Source: Wuchereria bancrofti
Taxonomy: Eukaryota > Nematoda > Chromadorea > Rhabditida > Onchocercidae
Length of the DNA: 64,000 nt
NCBI GenBank assembly: GCA_005281725.1
Contig: SSBO01000008.1
Coordinates: 1,488,001-1,552,000, forward strand
Direction: 5' to 3'
The first letter of the stretch is position 1; each line of letters starts with the position of its first letter. The notes beneath the pieces are model-generated. The model saw only the letters and a list, made by a program, of their open reading frames with translations, had not been told where the DNA came from and did not search any database. Made by a program: the position numbers and the translations under genes. Below are positions 16,269 through 31,088 of the stretch, one piece after another.

Positions 16269-17257
16269 CTAAAGATGTGTTCCATTAAGTTTCTTCTGAA
16301 TTTGAAGATTCATATGCAATTCCGGTTGAATATCACAGACTAGCTGTAGTAAACGTACGATTACCTGGAATATATGAATTTTTTAAACAGGTTGGTGACA
16401 AAATTTGTTATTGTCTTATTAAACTTCAGATGACCCACTTAATTTCGTTGTTTTCTAAATGTGTACGACAAAGCTTACATTGGATTTTCAGTTTGATATG
16501 CAGCCTTACAATTATTAATTTATTCAATAAGAATTTTATTGAATCGAAAAATTGACTTTACAGATAACAGACCTGCTGCTTATTCTTTGCGACAGAATTT
16601 TCCATCTGTCTGATGTTTTCTTCAGTTTCTTGTTTGATTTTCATTTCAATATCTTCCTTCTTACCGAGATATTTGTGCTCATATTCCTTGAACTGACGTT
16701 CTCGTTCCTACAGAAACACAAATATTGGATACTCTATTGGTATTCTAAAATGGTTACGAAATGCAGTGATCCTTACCAAACTGTTGAGACATAAAGTGTG
16801 AAATGATTATATAATAATTAAAAATAACAAATGCTGATAAAGTTAATCTAGACCAATCTCCTACAACTTAAGGTTACTAATTACCCACATAAACTGACTG
16901 AATGATCTCATAATTCTGCAGTTTACTGATTTATCAATTTTTTGAACTAACTTTAATATTGCTGCAGTATTCAATCAGACTCTTACCCCAAAATATTTTG
17001 CTATATCAGATTAAACTGCAATATATTAGAGAAAAAAAAAACCATTTAAAAAATTGCAAAACAATCAAAAAGATATTTAGCTGAAGAGAAACAATAAAAG
17101 CACTTCTTACCGCTCTATACTTCTCAATCTCAGCTTGTGCTTCTTGCTTCGCCTGCTTTAGACGTTGAGCTTTACGTTTCCTTGCTTCATTAATTTTTTC
17201 CGCAGCTCGCTTTTCTGCCGCTAAAAGCTGCTGTATGCCATGTGTTTGAGATGCCAT
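16269..17257 (-). CDS. vha-10: V-type H+-ATPase subunit G
   Basis: Three exons (17111-17257, 16573-16707, 16269-16364) encode 125 aa, the usual length. Subunit G forms the peripheral stalk with subunit E and holds the V1 head of the proton pump on acidic organelles and excretory or gut membranes. The N-terminus [20 protein letters not shown] and the continuous charged helix with [14 protein letters not shown] are nearly the C. elegans sequence. The end is [17 protein letters not shown] followed by a divergent [13 protein letters not shown] tail. It is the upstream member of a same-strand pair with ubl-5 and therefore the probable operon leader. The start at 17257 fits the family; no upstream in-frame ATG precedes it. 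Confidence 0.97.
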
Positions 17258-18344
17258 CACAATCGCTCAACCGGAATGGATCAGATTGATAATTTCTTAA
17301 GAATACCATTGTAAAATCTTAATCTTACAATTAGCACTTTACTTCCCACAAGTTCTACAATTGATTTTATGATCCAGATTCACTTACATTAGCTCAGTAC
17401 TAGTGTAAAGCTCATATTTCGACAGATAGGAAAGAAAAATGATCTCGTAAAACTCAAACTTCTATAATCCCTCTTATAAATCCATGAAATTTTCAGAAAA
17501 ACAGAATATAGCGCATTAAAAAGGGCGGAAAAGCCAGTATAGAAAACGGTAATATTTATGTCTTTTAATTCAAATTTATGTTAAAAAAAAGAAGTGAACC
17601 AATTCTATTCAACTCTAATCGGAACTATTCTCCAAGTTCTCAAAAAGAAGAAAGGTTAAAATCCTAAAAGAAAAAAGAATGCCGATAAACTTAACAAGAA
17701 AAACAAAAATTTTGTTCTTCTTGTAAAGTTCCCATGAAAAAGTATTTTCAAAAAAAAAGAAAAAAAGCAAACAACTCATATTCTTTTGAGTCATATCTGG
17801 AATTACTCATTACTACTAACTATTATTCAGCTACAAACACATAAATACCATAGTGATGAACAAGAATGAATTAGAAAACAAGTACCATATACGACAGAAC
17901 GTATGGTAAACAAAATGGCTTATAAAATAAAGTTTTTTTATTCATATTTTACACTCTTTCGAGGAGTGAAAAACACAATATTATTGCAAATTTCTTTTAA
18001 AAACAATTTTCGAAAGTATGAAATAAGTACAGACCTAAAGCAGAATCTATTGTGCACCGAATGAATCATGGCTTCTCCTTTCCCGCCTTCTTCAATAAAA
18101 TAAAAGTAAAAATTGAGAATTGGAAACTTGATCTGATCATTTTCTATAAGAAGCAGTTAAAATGCGCTCAATCATTTCATCTTAATGTATTCCAACATTA
18201 AATTCCGCATTCGGTAATTCTAATTATACGGAAAATTATTAAAAAACAATGAAAACAATGTTCCATATCCATAACCCAACATTTTGAAAAAAGAGTGAAA
18301 TATCCCTAATGTTAACAAGTTAAAATGCAAAAATAATGACTTTT
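17258..18344. other. Intergenic region, vha-10 promoter side / TRAPPC8 3' side
   Basis: AT-rich sequence downstream of TRAPPC8 and upstream of vha-10, both on the minus strand. It should hold the vha-10 (operon) promoter. No exon or repeat of note was recognised. Confidence 0.5.
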
Positions 18345-21300
18345 TTAAACCCGTTGATCAATCACAGTAATATATGTCGGAGGTACATATATAGGCACTT
18401 CGGTTCTGTCGCCATCGAATAACCCAACGGCTTGAAAACGACTGATGTCATAAATCGATGGACAGTAGACAGTGAGTCGGATATTAAAAATCTGAGTACA
18501 ACCAAAAGCTATTGTTGCATGCATACGTGAACGATCAGCTATAATCAATGGTTGCAAAACTAATGAGGAATGAACATATGAACTCGATGAAGCTGTGTTT
18601 TGCGGTTGAAATCCTGGAACGTTGGTACTTCCCGAATCTACCATCTGTTTTCGAATCAGAGTGGAATCCAGAAAATGAATTGTTACTGTACAACTTCGAC
18701 GATGTAGAAAATCATCATTCGTTATTGTTATCTGCACTGGTATTTGGCACGACCTGAATATTAAATAATTTCAAAAAAAAAAAAGTCATATTTGAGACAA
18801 CAAATATGTGAATTTCTTGAACAATGAATACATAAATTTCGCATCAGCAAAAATACCTTTCATTGCTAAAATTGTGATACGTTATGGGTGAAGATGTCGA
18901 TATTTTGCAAATAAAAGCAAATAGATTTTTATCTGAAGAAACACGCTTTGTTTCCAGGAGATTTTGATTCGATTGTTCTATCGAAAATGGACGAAGAATA
19001 TGATGCGTACAAAACGGCACCGAATAACCAAGCGGAAATGGGTTTGGTATAAAGTTCTCACCGAATACTAAAAAACATGATTCTTGGATCACCTGAACAG
19101 AAACTCATTGATTTAATATATTAAAGTTTGTTCCCACTGTTTTACCTAAAATTGTGACACGCCATCGATATTTATCATTCTATCCAGTAACATGAAATAC
19201 GATATTTGCCTTGATAAACATCCTTTCAAAAATTTCTTCAGAAATCGTTGCTGTAACTGCCGCTGTCACAAAAAAATGTTTTCTTTTTTTTAAACCGCCG
19301 AATCGTTCCTCATAATACTAATAATTAATGATTAATCATAATTACTACTATTATTAATATCAATTATAATAACAGTAATAATAGTAAAAAACAGTAATAA
19401 ATAATGACAAATAATAGTATAATGATAAAATCTAATAAAATCTACCTGTAGAGGTAGTGCCATCGCTATTAACGACATTAGCTTTCCACAGGATTGCAAA
19501 AAATAAATCAAGTTGAGGAACTGTTGTATTCTCATCTTCTGTACATTGTTTTAATGAAGATACAGCACCGAGTATTTCAGATGGACGGTCAGGAGGACTA
19601 GACCATTCCGGAATATCAACAATTTCATCGCAAAACCATAAGGATACTGCTCCCTCATGTCCATTGGTCAGAAATGGTATACTATCTGTTTGTTCACTTT
19701 CCAGTTCCACTAAATGTTGAGTTAAAATTACATTTCCAAGAAATTTCAAGTTTGAGTAAATAAACAGAACATCTATAAGTTTGTAATTGCTAAAAACTTG
19801 TTTATTCTTATTTGTCTAATTTTTCCTACGATTTCTATCTTATAGTACTACATACTTCCTGATAGAAGCAACTTATTTACCTCGACGCCTTTGTAACGGA
19901 TGCAGAAAAATCTGTGGTAAAGAATTTTGGCATGTTTTCGAAGTGAGATTTATTTTGGAATGAGCAACCAACAACCGTATTTTTATTAATTCAATTTTAG
20001 CGAGTAAAGAACTACGATTTGGTATAAGATTACGGAGCTGCAAAACGCATGCACCACTGGTACGATCAACAAGTCTGGAAACAGAAACAATTATAAAGTT
20101 AGATTTATTTATCAAGAAAATAGTTAACAGTATAGATATTTAAGAAACCACCTTAATGAAGTTTCTAAAATTACACGAGCATCAATCACGATTACATGTC
20201 GCTGTTCTCTGATCATACAATTATCACCGCGATAATAGCAAACCAACAATATGTTAAGCCCAAGAGATTCAGTAGTAGGAGCTCGAACTGCTAACTGTAA
20301 TCTGAAAATGACAGAAATGATAAAAACAATAGCTTATTTTTCGCACCGTATAATAATAAGTGAGCAATTTTTATTAACAACTAGATTTAAACTTAATGTA
20401 ACAAAACAAAAAACTACAGGATTTCAAAGTTTCCCAAACAATTGATAGTTTTCTGAATTTTTTCAGAAAAATAAAATCAAAAATTGTATATATAAGATAT
20501 ACAGCCAAGTGCCAAGTTAACTAAAAAAAAAAACAAAATTATAGATTTTTAAAAGACGTAAGAATTTCAACCTTTTCTTTTGACCTGCAGCAATAGCACC
20601 ATGCTTCAAGTTGAAAACACCAACTGCAACATCTATAACAGATGTAGTACATTTCACAGACCCAAATGTACTACTTTCTGGACATTCTTCTTCATAAACT
20701 GAAATCAATTCCGGATGATCAGTGACTATGCAAAAAGCTTCCACAGGTACTACACCTATATTGCTCACGTCACAGTTAAAACGACAAATTTGGCCACAGA
20801 ATGCCATTAATCGTCGTTTTAGTGGCAAATCAATTTCAACCAATGGCCATTGCTCTTTTGTTACTTCTGCAGTTAAGCGATAATCCTCTCCATATAAGAT
20901 TGATGTTTTCTGAAAAAGAATTTATCTTACAGTATGTATTCTTAATGTTCTTTTCTTTCAGCATTAATCATATTTATGTCAGTGATTTCCTTTACGTGCA
21001 TCTGCTCACCAAATTATCGTAAAATATTGAAACTTCAAGTTCACAAATACATAAAAGAATTTTTTGTTCTCAAATTTTATTACTGTCTAATAGATAGTTT
21101 CTAAATCAATGTCTTTTTTTTTTTAAAAAAAATCATTACAAACTTCTCGAAAGTCAAAGCATCATTCTGGAAATTTAACCTCTTTTTTAGAGTTATTCAT
21201 TCGCGGTCCACGAATGCTAAGTGGAGTCGAGTATGTAACATTGATTTCGTCAACTACGAGATTAAAAGACAAATTGTGTACTCGCATCCTATCAATACCT

Positions 21301-24300
21301 TTTTTAGGAATAACAGATAATTCAAGAGGAATCCAATCACACTTCGGTTCTAAAGTAATCTGAAAAAAAGTTGATTAGCTTAGATTAAGACGTGGCTTTC
21401 TTGAATTTTCGAATAAAAGTTCGAAAAGTACAGGTGTTGATAAAGAAACTAAATTTATGATACTTTCGATGCACTTTACAGATATCCTAGTTTCACGTTT
21501 ATTAAAATGCAGGATAAAAATACAGAAGAGGAAACGATGAATAACTAGATAAATTGCAACTAACTTTGTCAGTAAAGGTCTGCATATACATCGTCGGTTC
21601 AGCTAATACTTCCAAATGAATATTTTCCAAAATCAAGGGAATATCCAAAGGATTTTTTAACGAGAGTATTATTCGCATTCTTTCCAGAGGCGGAGCAAAA
21701 GGTATCTAAATTACAAACCTATGATTTATAACAAAATGCTAAACAAAGCTAACAAAAATATTGTACAAGAAGTTAATTTAAATGATTAAAATAGAGAAAA
21801 TAAGTTTTACTGCCAAACATTACATTACGTCAAACAAAACTTGAACCTTAGAATTATCTGTAGAAGCTGTATGAACAGTCCCTGTTTCTCGAAAACCAGC
21901 AAAAGAACCTGTTATTGCGAAATACGCAGCTTTTGACAAATTTACCCACATATCCTTATTATTCTTCTGAAAAAGCGTGAGAAAATTAATGGCTCCAGAT
22001 GAGGAAGTTTTTACAAGCATATGACTACAAGATGAGAAGAAAGTAACTGAACGAACCAAAGTTTCCACATTCGTGATCAATTCAGGTATTAATTCGATCG
22101 GACGTTCTCCGTAAATGACAGCAATATTTTGAATATCTACTAGAGGTACTACCATCACCTCATGAGTTCGAATACTGTTACAGTGTTTCAGAAGTTGCAA
22201 GTAATGTTTGAGAAAAAGCTGTTGCTGATCAGGGTGTTGTACTGATTGCGATTTTATCAAAGGTAAGCACCACGACAAGGCTTCTTCTTTCTGATCACTT
22301 TCATTAGCTAATGTATAAAGAATATGATCCTAAAATATCATATTATTTAATCAAATCAATATTAATGCTTAACATAGCTATATATCTCTACACTATTGTT
22401 GGGTTTGTGACAGTCAATACGCGCCTGTATTTCGTGAAATTCCCCTCTTAACCTTATAGAAATAATAGTAAGAAGGAAGCTGCTTCTTACAAATTCAAAT
22501 AATTCTTAGCTTTTTAGATAAAGTTAGAATTTTTTACCAATCAATCATTTTGAAGCGTTGATATGCCCCTCGCTATTAGCTAATAGCATTATCTGGAATA
22601 CTCTGCAGGTTGGTGTGGATTTCATAAGCATAAATTCCTTCAAACTGGAACTCAGGCACTTACTTCTGCAAAAACCCAACGCTTGGAAAGATATTCAGGA
22701 AGAGCACGCTTATAGCATTCCATGGATAATTGTTTCTGACCAGCCTTCGACATTCGATGTCCAGCTAACACGTAATGGAAAGCCATTTTTCGACGCATCT
22801 TAGCATTTCCGAAATAAACACTTGCTCTTTCCAGCAAAATACCGCTGAACAAGTCATCATCCTGTCGAAGAAATAATCATTTTTTTCGTAACTAATTATT
22901 CTTCCATAGTTTATGTTATATAAGCTAAAAAAAACTGCTCCTATTCAAAAATTAACTTTGGCAGAAAAATAAAAAAAATGAACTAACCGAATTCGTTAGT
23001 TTCAGAAGTTGAGTACATGCTTCGACATATAATTCCAATGTTGAAAGTATTAATGCACTTAAAATAGCGGCTCGCATTGTTAAGACTGGTTTTCTGGAAA
23101 ATATAGGGCTCATCAATTTAAAAAAAATGTTATATGACAATTTTTGAAGACTTTATGTTTAAATTCATCATGTTCATTTTTGACCCCTTCCCTCCTTTTT
23201 TGCCTCGTTTATTTCCTTCCTTGTTTCACTTCCTCATTCCTTTTCCCGCAAATAACTTATGAAGTGTTGAATGTAAAAGAATAAAAGAAAATAAGAGATT
23301 GGTTTTGTCAGTGTCTGAAAATTTTTAACAGTTACAGGCTAACTGTTGTATAAAAATTGATCGCGTCGTCCATGTAATGTTGTGGATATTGCTTCGCAGT
23401 AATCTGAGATGTACTTAAAAATAAACTTAATGCTGCCATTTCCTGAAATAGAAACGATATTCAATTCTTTCACGAAAATTTGTAATCCTTTACTGTCGAA
23501 AGTACCGAAATTATGACCCAATTTCTAATTTAATTCAAAATTTTCTTAACAAAGGCAACTGATACTCACAAGTGCTCCAGCATTGTATAACCAAGCCTGA
23601 TCCACAGCAAATTCTTTCCTAACCGTCTGGTAAAGTTGATATGCATAAGAGTAAAGTCCAAAAATGAAACAAAGATCGGCCAGTAGTCTAACTTGCATTT
23701 CGCCACTATCCCGTGCATAACTAAAATTAAAATTGCTTGTATTTTTTATTTAAAAATAAAACTTTTACTAATGCATTATCTATGTGAAAGAAATTTTTAA
23801 GAGCTTAATCTGATAGTAAAAAAATAAATTATGCCAGAAAAAGCTTTGTAAAAGAACTCTGATACTGAATAAAAGAAGCTAACGCTGAAACAAAAAGAAT
23901 AACAAAACTAAAAGAATCAAAATCACAATCATTAATGAAAAACTGTAATCAGAAGGTAAAAGGTTTTTATACGTTATTGACGTAGCCTGTTGACTTGCTG
24001 CTGTTCCAAACCACTTCCGTACGCCGGTAGTCAACGATTTACTTATTCCTCGACGCGCAATGACTTGTTCATTAAGAGTGCGCATTTGTCGTTCTACCCA
24101 TGGTAATAAAGCATTATGAATCATACATTCCATCATTTTTGTAACACTTTCACGATCATCATAGCTGAGATACTGTCCATGAATTATATTGGAAACACAG
24201 TCAAAATTGGTAAAGCCATCATTATTCTGCTCTGTTACAGGTGAATCATTTGATGAGATCTGAAAAAAAAAAAGAAAAAACTGTTTTAAAATGGACGTAA

Positions 24301-27300
24301 AAGCTACAAAAATTTTCGAATTCTATTAGTAGATGACACTTATGCATTTGTATAAATATATACCCATATAAACTTACATAAGTAACTTAACTACCTAAGA
24401 CAAACATGTACTATAGAAAACCAGAACAATTCTGAAAATAAAAAATGTTCTACAAAACTAAAAATTCTGTGAGCAAATTAATGTATGCTTCATATCAAGT
24501 AAATAACTGTGCATTTTCACTGAAAGGAAATCTTGATTGCTTACCGATTTGACAGTTTTCACAGCAAAGATAATCAATTTCAAAATTATTGTTAAATCAA
24601 TAAGCAAACAAAGTTTCTACACTAAAAACGAAGTTATCGATTTTAACGGTACTAATTTGTTAACAAAACGAAAAAACGAGAACGTACCAAGCCATCAGTT
24701 AATCCCACTGTTTTTGAAAGAACTTTATATTTAGCAAGTTGTAATCCTTTTTTCAGTCCACGATATTTCGATTCCAAATGTGCACGCCATGGATCCGTTA
24801 ATTCATCATCATATTTTGAATTCATTTTGAGCAAGTAACAATTCTGAATACCATACTGCGTAGTGATTGCTGAAAACACTGAAGACGCCCTAAAAAGATG
24901 AAAATACATTTCCTTATTAGAATTTACGATTCTGACACTAACTGTTTCTTGAGGGATTGAAAAAAAGCAAATGTGCTAATAATGGCTATTGTTTTCTATT
25001 ACAAACTTGCTTAAATCCGTAATGCATCCTCAGGTTGGACCAAGAAGTTATGCAAAGTGACTCCTAATAAAAACAAACTTCAGGAATGCAAAGACAACCG
25101 ATCACCTCGACGATCCATTTCCTGACGATTCGTCGTCTAGAATTAAGAAATATTTGAAAATATTTGGAAGCATCCATCTGGGCATTGCACAGTACGCCGG
25201 CCCAATAGTAAAAGCATTCTGTCCATACTGCAACATAAATTACGTTAAAAATGTTAAAAATTTTTAAATCTATGCAAACTTCGCAACCTTAAGAATAATC
25301 AATACTCTACTGCTCCCTCCTTAACCTTATCTTTGAGTGAGGCTTTATAGCAGATAAAAAGAGACGAAACGATTAACAGGAGAGTTAAAAATGAAGACAA
25401 AAAAATGCAGAAAAAACAATAGAGAAAGTAACACTATAAAATACATGTCATTTGGGTGTTTTAAACAGAAGTTTTAAAATTTTTAAATATGTATTTCAAA
25501 TAGAAATTCGATGTCTAATTACTCGAACAAAACTTTAAATAAAATTGATAATCAATGCAATGTCTCCTCTTATCACCAAACTATACGATTTAACTTTTCC
25601 TCAAGGTGTTCATAATACTCAGTTATTCATTATTTTTTAATGCAGTTAATGTTTCGTCCACTTCCAGACTTGCTTTGAAAAAGGATCAAAAATTTCAGCC
25701 TGCATATTTTACTGTTAAAAACTATTTGTATGACGTACAGATATCTCAGAATATCTCTTATGAACTATGAAGTAAATTTTTTGATGAAGATCATGTAAAA
25801 TAACACTTCAAAAATTATCACTTTCATTTCAGAATGTAATATGATATTGTTAGAAAAAAACAAATCATTAGTTCCACATTTACATCTCACAAACAATAAA
25901 TCTATATGTACACACATATACGCACACTACAGACAGACAGCACACATATACCCATAAAGCATCAGTGTAACTGGGTCAACTGAAAAAGAGCAAGAATCGA
26001 TCGAATCATGATTATTGGACTATTGATTTTATTTTCACCGTCTATAGTAACTGAACTGTGTATACAATCCAAATATAATCTGATAATGTAATAATGAACC
26101 ATCTAGGAAATTGCTGCTTACTAATGTTAAAATACCAATGAAATTAAACGTAGTACTTTTTGTGCTTTACAGAAAGTGAATATTTATGAATTAGTTAGTA
26201 CATAATAAAATTCCTACAAATTGACACAATTACTTATTATTTTTTTCTAATTATTAAGAATGATTGAACAGTATTAATTAATCAGAAAAATTACAAACAA
26301 CTCTGTTAACTTAATAAACATTTACTTTTTTTTATCTGCATATTCATTGATTTTTTTTCCCCCTCCCCTCCCCCCCCCTAAAAGAAAAATATTTACTTTC
26401 TTCCTGGCAAAATCATTTTATTTTATTTGGATTCATGCAGTGCAAAACGTCAAAAGGATCCATTCATATAGACATTGGTTAATGATGCTACCGAATAGTA
26501 CCATCTTTTTTTTTCATGAAAAAGAAAAAATCTGTTTCTAAAGTGAAAAGGTTAAGGCTTACCAGTAATTAAAATGTAATTTCTGAAAAGCAATAAAGTA
26601 CAATAAGGATAAATTCAACATGATTAAATAAAATGACCTAAAAACCTCAATAATGCTATTAAAACCGTCCCTTCAACATGATGAAACAAAAAAGTTAAGG
26701 TGCAACATTATCTCAAGATCTACCGCTTCCAACAAATAAACAAACATCTAACGGCAGCACTTTTACCCATGTCTGTGAATAAGACAACATAAAAGTGAAT
26801 CCAATCAAGCAAAAAACACCACTTAATTACATTGAGAAGCAGTTGACTTTTGTCAATATAAACCTTTGTCAATGTTAATACAAAAATTTTTTTTTTTGGA
26901 ATCAGAACTAGATGAACGAGTTGACTAAACTATAATTGTGACAACAACATCAATACAACTTTTTTTCGATAAAACTAGATCACAGTTTAGTTCAGAAATT
27001 TGTTGAAAACATCTAGTAACGGCTGTGAATTCGGAAATCGTGTTTGACACGCACCAGGCTTCCATCAGTACAGAATAATATGTGGTCTATTTTCTCTTCA
27101 TTCTTCAAATAAACAAAATACAGTTCTTACCTGTTGCTGATGCTGAATATCAATCAATTTCGATAATTCTTCTACCGGATCCTCGTCATCGGTAGAGACG
27201 ACAAATATGCAACCAAGGTAAGTTCGAAGGAATTCGTGCTCTGCCGGCTCGGACCATTTCAGCAAAGTTTCACTGTAAAATATACTCAAATTGAATCTAT

Positions 27301-28544
27301 TAATCTAATGGAAAAATTTGTTTAATAATGTACAAATCTGTTAGATGAACTATAGAAATTGGACGCTTAAAATGCATTCCGAATATTAAATTATTCGGAA
27401 TGCATTTTAAACGTCCAATGCGAAATAATACAATCCTGCAATAAAACAAGCCTGAAAGCAATAGAAGCAAGTCCAGGATCGGAATCTGATGTGGATGCAA
27501 CCGATGATGCAGCTTCATGTAATACAGAAGGTAAAACAGTTAAACTTAAGAGGAATCCATCTCGCCGAAGATCTCGAAAGTCAAAGAATATGCGTGATGT
27601 TACCGAGGAGCCTGACGGATCCTAAAATTTTAAAATTTGAAATGAAGGCGTGAGATTTGAGAAAGGTGAAAATTTTTTCTCTTATAGGTGTTATTTCTAA
27701 CCGAATACATCATCAGCAAAATTTCGAAAAAATTCTTCATGGATTAAGCTAGCTCAAACTTATGAAGATTTAAAGTTCTACTGCTTCCAATTATGAACAA
27801 TTAAAGGTGCTGTAGCAGCTATTCCAAACAACATCAGAATCATCGTTTTCCACATAAAACCATGTTTCTCACTGTGGAGAACTTTGATATTAAAGATAAA
27901 AGATTAGTTCTCTTTTCTCGACCGCAACAGTTTCATCCTGTTTAATTTCAAGTTTATTTAATCCATATAAGAATACAATGAGCTTTTTTGCCTTACCCAT
28001 GATCATTATATATTGCAAGATTTCTAACAGTTCATTTCATCTACCGGATATATTTCCCTATTTTATTTACTAGTTTAACTTTTTCAAGACTTCTTTCATA
28101 ATTTCTTATAGTGCAGGTCAAAACTGGAATCTTTGCTAAGTCACTGATAATTATACGATTTTTGTTCTCCTACATGTGAGGGGGATTGGAAAGAACAATG
28201 AGAAGCAGTAATTTAGTGTTACATTTTGCTGGAAGCTGTTCAAATCATTAATTATTAACGTGAATTGTTAATAATTTTTGATTCGGTCGACTGTTTCTGA
28301 TTTTAATTCGTCTTTATTGTCTGTCCCATTCAATTTTTATAATCCAAGAATTTCTTCTTATACTTTGTCTTAATTTATTGAAAGCATGATCAAAAATAAC
28401 CTTTACTGTGCAATTGACAGTGGCAAATGGCAAAAGTAAGTCGGTAAAGCTAAGATTATTCTTAGTAGCGATACGTTCCACAGCATCAGATGTTAGAACA
28501 GCTAATAGGGGACTGAATCCTTGACGAATCTGCTCTCCTAACAT
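18345..28544 (-). CDS. TRAPPC8: TRAPP complex subunit 8 (Trs85-like)
   Basis: About 19 exons and roughly 1,370 residues, near the 1,435 of human TRAPPC8, a TRAPPIII subunit acting in Golgi traffic and autophagy through Rab1. Exons with firm ends include 28401-28544, 27413-27621, 27131-27272, 25106-25227, 24688-24889, 23973-24259, 23570-23720 and 23344-23442; further exons run to the stop at 18345. Matching blocks in order: SDAVERIATKNNLSF; EHEFLRTYLGCIFVVS; PRWMLPNIFKYFLILDDES; YGIQNCYLLKMNS; LPWVERQMRTLNEQVIARRG; KWFGTAA; YPQHYMDDAINFY; RRKMAFHYVLAGHRMSKAGQ; then the beta-rich C-terminal half ending PPTYITVIDQRV. The 25228-27130 intron (1.9 kb) is unusually long. The second donor is uncertain: AC|GTTTAA at 27412, or a GC donor 37 nt earlier; the first lies inside a strong hairpin. 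Start at 28544 gives an N-terminus aligned with the family. Confidence 0.9.
27360..27419 (-). repeat. 27-bp inverted repeat (hairpin) at TRAPPC8 exon 2 / intron 2 boundary
   Basis: Two 27-nt arms (TTGGACG...GAATA on either strand) flank a 6-nt loop. The arms differ at one position. In the minus-strand RNA that position is a U-G wobble, so the transcript can pair along the full 27 bp. The 60-nt element overlaps the likely 5' splice site (GTTTAA) and the last six exon bases. Confidence 0.85.
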
Positions 28545-31088
28545 CGATTTTCCGAGAGGAACTTGAACAGAACACCCTACCGCTTGAAAAAAAAAACTTG
28601 CAAAAACTCCTGAAAAATAAAAAATAAATTAAACTACTATCCATGAAACAATGCGATAAAAGTGATTTTTCGGTTCCTCTGCTAAATACTTTATCCATCT
28701 ATTGGCGAATAAAAAAATGAGTTAATGTTTAGAAATGCGTCACCACGATCGAAAGTGTCCTCATAATGCTATTTCTATCTAACAGAGTTAGAAAATGTAT
28801 TCTCTCATACATATACATCAAAAACACAATCGACCCATAGGAAGTATACTTTCTTTCTTCCTCAATCGATTAGACAAACTTCGAAACGGAAAAGGATGAA
28901 AATTGCGAGGAATTTAAAGTAATAAATTTAACAAGTCAAACATCAAAAATGTAAAAACATGTAAGCAGTCAGATATAGGAAATCACGAGTGACATAATAA
29001 CGTACAATAGAAATAGAAGGATAAATTTGTTAAAAATTTTTTTAAGCAAATTATTTTTGTCTTGAAAAATTAACTGTCAACACTAATTATTATACAAGTG
29101 ATATGCACTTTTCTGTACAAAATAAATTACCACAAGCTTTTTTAACTCAACCAATTTAACAGCTATCGTTGTCGCTTAACGCGTCATCTCAATGAATCAA
29201 TGTGATGCAACACATTTGCGTAACTCTGACGGTAACGTTAGTCTTCATCTTTTGTCCCATCGTTATTGGAAATTCTTTGTGTGACGACACATTATAAAGT
29301 ATAGCGAAGAGGAAGTAGCAGGCATAGAAAATTTGATTAAATTTGATGTGTAACTTTTGCTTATAAAAGAATGCTTCAATTTTTATCCAGAAAAGTTAAA
29401 AAATTTTAAAGTTCTATCAGTGTAAGGTTTGCATATTTTCCGAACTTAAATCAAATAAGAATGACGTGTAGGACGTGGTAATGATGATTTTTCTAGGGTG
29501 AAAAAATTGAAAAGAACACGTGTACGTATTATAATTTTTACTTTTATTAACAATAATTATCTCTTCTATCAGTTCATTTTAGCCTGGAAAAAGTGACATA
29601 TTCGATATGATATCAGTAGTCTTTAACAATGGTTGTGATAATAGCGGTTAAATATATCGAACCTTTTGACATCAATAATCAATAATGTTTTGTTTATCAT
29701 TTAATATATACAATATGAATCGGATAAAATAGTCCTTCATGTGGAGGAAGAGTGTATAGTTTATGTCTTTTCAATGATTCGTTGCAATCGTCAGAAGGTT
29801 CTCACCTGATTAAATATTATATTTCTCTGCATTTCTGATCTATTCTTACCTGTATACATTAATATCATCAATGTCTCATTTATCATATCAGTGGTTTGGC
29901 CATCTTCATAAATATAACTTTGTGTGCACTGACGAATAATTTATTTGAATACCACACCATTTCCTTATGAAATTTGCTATGATTAAAAATTGAAATTTGA
30001 AATTATTTTTGAAAGATTTAAGCAAATAATGTACAATTTGATAGGTTTTACAAAAAGCACAATGTTTATTATTAAGTTTTTTTTTTCCCCTTTTTTTATC
30101 ACGATGATAACTTTATGAGAATTTCGTGATAGTTTGTATATATAAATAAAAGAACACCACATTTTATGTAAATACATTTTATGATATTCCGAAGAAATGA
30201 AATTTTGGTTTGAATCATGAAATTTATTTTGTGTATAATCAAAATATAGTTTTAAAGTATAATAAGTATAATCAAATATATGCCCGTATAGGTAAAATCA
30301 TCACTTTGCTTGATTACAATGATTTGATGATATTAGAAAATTTATAAGTGTTGTAAAAAAAAGAAAAAAGAAGAGAAATACAATCGATTACATTTAATTC
30401 GATGAACATTTTTGTTATTTTTCACTTAATGTATTCTTTTCTACTGAAAAGTATTCATTTCATACAATAAATTTCAAAATCTCTCTTAAATTATTCTGGA
30501 AAATTCATTCCAAAAATTTTTCTCTCTCATCAATAACACTTTTAGTTAGAAAGAATTTTGGATAGTAGAGCGAATAACGTCTCCTTGTACTGTTCAATTT
30601 ATGATCACTTCGATTTTTCTAACTTTTTTTTTCTCTCTCTCTCTATCTCTTTTTCTATTTCTAATTATATTTTCCGAATTAAAATAGCAATAGAAATGAA
30701 CATGTTTAAGCGGAATGTTTGAATTTTTTTGGTTATCAGTTTGTTTGTAATAATTTTTATGCCGCCTTTAGAACTTAAATGTCTCTTTAAATCTTCTTTT
30801 TTTTGGTTTTTTTTTTTCAAAGAAATGTATTAGGTTAATAGTTGCAATTTGCAATAAAATTAGAGAATTTTTTTGAAGAACTATTGATTGGAATTTTGAA
30901 ATTTAATCGTTAAAGAATTTTCATTGCATACACATTCCAATTTTTTTCAATACTAACCAACCATATAGCATTACAATTTCATTTTTGTTTGAAGCTAATT
31001 TGTATTTTTTCATATTTTAACTAATCATTTCCATTTTTTATCATAAATTTTTATCATAAATCTTCTATGTAATAAATAAAATTAATGA

